From Desulfonatronospira thiodismutans ASO3-1 (GTDB lineage Bacteria; Desulfobacterota; Desulfovibrionia; Desulfovibrionales; Desulfonatronovibrionaceae), in NCBI RefSeq assembly GCF_000174435.1, contig NZ_ACJN02000003.1:78263-142262 (forward strand): a DNA stretch of 64,000 nt, written 5' to 3'. A program made the translations under genes and the position numbers. Shown here one piece after another: positions 61,634-64,000 of this stretch. The number at the start of each line of letters is the position of its first letter. The stretch's first letter is position 1. Under the pieces are notes generated by a model, which was not told the origin of the DNA, ran no database searches, and worked only from the letters and a program-made list of their open reading frames with translations.

Positions 61634-62964
61634 TAGATCACCTCTCCGCTCAGGGAATGTTTGTGGGCTCTGACAATGGTCACGCGGAGCACCTCTCCAG
61701 TGCAGTCCCGCTCCACGGGCAAATGCACGTGCACCAGTCTTCCACCAGGATCTCGGCCTGTCCAGGATACTGTATCAGGCGGCCCCTGTTTTTTGCTCCT
61801 GCCTTCCACGAGCACCAGTTCCTGTCTTCCCACACGACCGGCAAGTCTGTCCCGGGTCAATTCGCTTTGCAGCTGCTGAAGCCGGGCAAGCCTCTCTGTC
61901 TTTGTTTCATCGTCGATCTTGGGCTGCATGTCTGCTGCCCGAACTCCGGGACGATCCGAATATTTAAAGGAAAAACTGCTGTCAAAGCCGACCTTTTTCA
62001 CAATGTCCATGGTATCTTCAAAATCGGCATCCGTCTCACCGGGAAAACCCACTATCAGGTCGGTGGTCAGAGAAATATCCGGACAACTGGACCTGAGCTT
62101 CTCAACGATGCGTAGGTAGTCGTCACTGTTGTACTTGCGCCCCATGGATGAAAGCACTTGGTCAGAGCCCGACTGCAGGGGCAGGTGAAGGTGCGGGCAA
62201 AGTGCGGGCAGTTCTCCGAAGGCCTGGATAACCTCCTCATCGATATCCTTGGGATGAGACGTGGTAAACCGGAGCCTTTCCAGGCCCGGCAATGCGGCCA
62301 CGCTGCGAAGAAGTTCGGAAAAAGGTATATCCCTGCCTTCTTTGTCCTGGCCGAAACTGTTGACGTTTTGCCCCAGAAGTGTGATCTCCCTGCATCCCCG
62401 GGCAACCAGCCCGGCGCACTCCTGCAGAATTTCCCGGGAGGAACGCGACTTCTGCCGCCCCCTGGTATAAGGTACAATACAGTAGGCGCAGAAATTGTCG
62501 CAGCCCTGCATTATATTTACAAAAGCCTGGACCGGGGCCTTTTCCGGCTGGTATCCCTTTCTTTCCGGATAGTGATCCTGAAAGTCAAGCAGGCTGGTCT
62601 TCAGATGCCTGTCCTTGAGCAGCCTCTTGATTGCCTCCGGCACCATGACCAGGCCGTCCGTCCCGAACACCAGGCGTACAAAGGAAAACCTCTCCAGAAA
62701 CCTCCTGCCCACCTGCTGGGCTACACATCCTCCCACCCCGGCGAAGACGTGCGGTTTTTCCCTGGTATACTCATACAGCCTGCCCAGCAGACTGTATATC
62801 TTTTGCTCCGGCTTTTCCCGCACACTGCAGGTATTTATGAGAAATATATCGGCTTCCTCCTCCCTGGAGCAGGGCTTAAGGCCCAGGGCCTGCAGAGCCT
62901 GATCCAGCCACAGGGAGTCGCTGACATTCATCTGGCAGCCGAACGTAAAGATATAATAATTCAT
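61633..62964 (-). CDS. miaB: tRNA 2-methylthio-N6-isopentenyladenosine synthase MiaB
   Basis: The 443-residue radical SAM methylthiotransferase has an N-terminal cluster domain (YIFTFGCQMNVSDS with Cys10, NTCSVREKPEQK and VGGCVAQ), the radical SAM motif CDNFCAYCIVPYTRGRQKSR, and a C-terminal TRAM domain (LVLVEGRSKKQG). It adds the methylthio group to i6A37 of tRNA, a step that fits TrmO-type modification elsewhere in the window. It is the first gene of the miaB-DUF151-PHP run. Confidence 0.95.
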   Translation of the reverse strand: MNYYIFTFGCQMNVSDSLWLDQALQALGLKPCSREEEADIFLINTCSVREKPEQKIYSLLGRLYEYTREKPHVFAGVGGCVAQQVGRRFLERFSFVRLVFGTDGLVMVPEAIKRLLKDRHLKTSLLDFQDHYPERKGYQPEKAPVQAFVNIMQGCDNFCAYCIVPYTRGRQKSRSSREILQECAGLVARGCREITLLGQNVNSFGQDKEGRDIPFSELLRSVAALPGLERLRFTTSHPKDIDEEVIQAFGELPALCPHLHLPLQSGSDQVLSSMGRKYNSDDYLRIVEKLRSSCPDISLTTDLIVGFPGETDADFEDTMDIVKKVGFDSSFSFKYSDRPGVRAADMQPKIDDETKTERLARLQQLQSELTRDRLAGRVGRQELVLVEGRSKKQGPPDTVSWTGRDPGGRLVHVHLPVERDCTGEVLRVTIVRAHKHSLSGEVI

Positions 62965-63011
62965 ACCTTAAGACTTAACACAACGGTGTAAAGAGTCAAC
63001 AGCCATCACTC

Positions 63012-63108
63012 TTACTCCCCCACGCCCCATGCCCTATGCCCTATGCCCCATGCCCCAATCCCAAAATTCCTGAATCCCTAAATCCCCGAATCCCTAAATC
63101 CCCCAATC
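63012..63108 (-). repeat. G-rich minisatellite 3' of the phosphotransferase gene
   Basis: Two sequence types are joined: CCCCATGCCCTATGCCC at 63020-63056 and CCCTAAATCCCCGAATCC at 63060-63108. The array touches the stop codon of the minus-strand gene (63109-63111). This is the only place where both types meet. Confidence 0.7.
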
Positions 63109-63999
63109 CTACCCCAGATACTTATTTATATTCTCATAATCAAACTCTTCATCCTGCAGGACATTTTCCATGAACCTGAACAGGCTCATGCGGACTTCCC
63201 GGGAGTGACCGGGATACCACTTGGGAGAGGCTATAACTAAGGCCCGGAATACGTAAAACGGTGCCGCGGTATGCAGAATTTCCCAGTCCCCGGTTTCTTC
63301 AAGGTAAGTATCCCACATGGTGCGGTAAAGTTTTTCAAAGTCGCCTTTCAGGGATGGACCGCTGTAAAGGGAGTACAGGAGATAGTTGCTGGTCATTGTG
63401 GTGATGTCGTCGGCTGGTTCTCCCCACTCCCCCCGGCTACGGTCCAGCACCCGGAAATCGCCGTCAGGCTGGACAAGTACATTCCAGGGATGAAAGTCCC
63501 CGTGCACCGCGGCCAGGCGATGGGTAAAGCTGCCCAGTTTCCAGCGCCAGGAAATAAGCCTGCACTCAAGTTCCTCAAACCTTTCCGGAGGAAACAGGTC
63601 ATAAGGGTGAGGGTAGGAATCCACCAGGCCGAAAATGCATTCCGACGCGCCGATAAGATTTCTTATGCGGCGCAGGTAAAGATCCGCATCATCAAGCCTG
63701 CGGCTGTGCAGGCGAGCCATCCAGCGGGAAAACTCTTTGGTCAGTTCCAGGTCGCTTTGCTTCAGTCCCTTTTTTTTAATACGCTCCAGGTCCAGGAAAT
63801 AATCATATCCTTCAGCCATTTCATGCAGGATAAAGAACTCCCTGGGCTCCACCACAGGAACCAGGTTGTCCTTTTTGTCCACGTACCCGAAACCAAGGGA
63901 GCTTACATGTTTTTCCATGCTTTCCCCGGTCTCGTACTGGAACATGAGAATCGCCGCCCGGTCCCAGTAAAACTGGTGACCGAAGCTGTCACCGCGCAT
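63109..63999 (-). CDS. Aminoglycoside-phosphotransferase-fold kinase, 5' end outside the window
   Basis: At least 296 residues are present, and the reading starts at the window edge, so the N-terminus is missing or uncertain. The kinase active site is in VHGDFHPWNVL (catalytic Asp and Asn) with VLDRSRGEWGEPADD for the metal-binding Asp. The first part contains lobe features (FILHEMAEGYDYFLD). The substrate is unknown; APH-fold kinases phosphorylate many small molecules and need not confer resistance. Confidence 0.7.
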   Translation of the reverse strand: MRGDSFGHQFYWDRAAILMFQYETGESMEKHVSSLGFGYVDKKDNLVPVVEPREFFILHEMAEGYDYFLDLERIKKKGLKQSDLELTKEFSRWMARLHSRRLDDADLYLRRIRNLIGASECIFGLVDSYPHPYDLFPPERFEELECRLISWRWKLGSFTHRLAAVHGDFHPWNVLVQPDGDFRVLDRSRGEWGEPADDITTMTSNYLLYSLYSGPSLKGDFEKLYRTMWDTYLEETGDWEILHTAAPFYVFRALVIASPKWYPGHSREVRMSLFRFMENVLQDEEFDYENINKYLG

Positions 64000-64000
64000 A

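Noticed and set aside
1..64000. tRNA, rRNA, tmRNA or known riboswitches
   Set aside because: Reading by eye for T-loop (GGTTCGAATCC-type) and conserved rRNA motifs found none; a covariance-model scan would be needed to exclude them.

Overview
The window looks like a chromosome segment of a sulfate-reducing bacterium of the Desulfovibrionales, possibly a haloalkaliphile of the Desulfonatronospira/Desulfonatronum kind (inferred from gene content only). The evidence is a periplasmic class III (c3-type) multihaem cytochrome, a siroheme-decarboxylase-type haem pathway gene (ahb) next to hemL, futalosine-pathway menaquinone genes (mqnB, mqnD), a split archaeal-type glutamate synthase, an Aquifex-type aconitase and an HDOD/GGDEF signalling cluster. 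No rRNA, tRNA, CRISPR array, prophage or transposase gene was seen. Protein genes fill most of the window on both strands.

Layout. 1-7.1 kb: a palindromic repeat, a DUF4143 ATPase and a three-gene glutamate synthase operon on the minus strand with a recognisable promoter. 7.5-9.8 kb: a small RiPP-like locus, with a short leader/core peptide gene (sbtA-like) and a radical SAM/SPASM maturase (sbtM-like). The peptide gene ends in two in-frame UGA codons followed by a bacterial-SECIS-like hairpin. 9.9-16.5 kb: a flagellin-like protein behind a sigma-28-like promoter, small proteins, a hybrid CheA kinase and a phospholipase C-like protein. 16.8-23.7 kb: DUF523/DUF1722 protein, small export protein, aldehyde dehydrogenase, protoglobin histidine kinase, RuvB and an unknown membrane protein. 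23.8-29.6 kb: CpoB/YbgF, DprA, an HDOD-GGDEF cluster and a Xer recombinase. 29.7-32.1 kb: AhbA/B-type siroheme decarboxylase, HemL and the c3-type cytochrome. 32.3-41.1 kb: an acidic coiled-coil protein, then UbiE/MenG, MqnB, MqnD, polyprenyl diphosphate synthase and PurL. 41.1-48.6 kb: a TrmO-class II aldolase fusion, an HDOD protein, DciA-like and RdgC-like proteins, GH57 and VKOR-Trx. 48.6-55.4 kb: PpiD, aconitase, a chorismate-mutase/EPSP-synthase-like fusion and unknowns. 55.4-59.6 kb: the tolQ-R-A-B-pal operon. 59.6-64 kb: sirtuin, PHP phosphatase, DUF151 nuclease, MiaB and an edge-truncated phosphotransferase.

The intergenic space is unusually rich in small repeats. Two families of MITE-like elements have terminal inverted repeats and target-site duplications: 8 bp for the GTAACCATTCAGGGG family, and 4 bp for the CACTACAGCGAAACT family. 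Five G-rich minisatellites each start at or next to the stop codon of a gene, with the G-rich strand in the sense direction. A 9-bp minisatellite lies inside the 3' end of mqnD. A conserved TTTCTTGTTTTTTATGAC block occurs three times.

The most interesting item is the sbt locus at 7.5-9.8 kb, where a tandem-UGA, SECIS-bearing peptide gene is paired with a radical SAM maturase. The UGA recoding and the peptide modification are inferences from sequence and family knowledge, not demonstrated facts.
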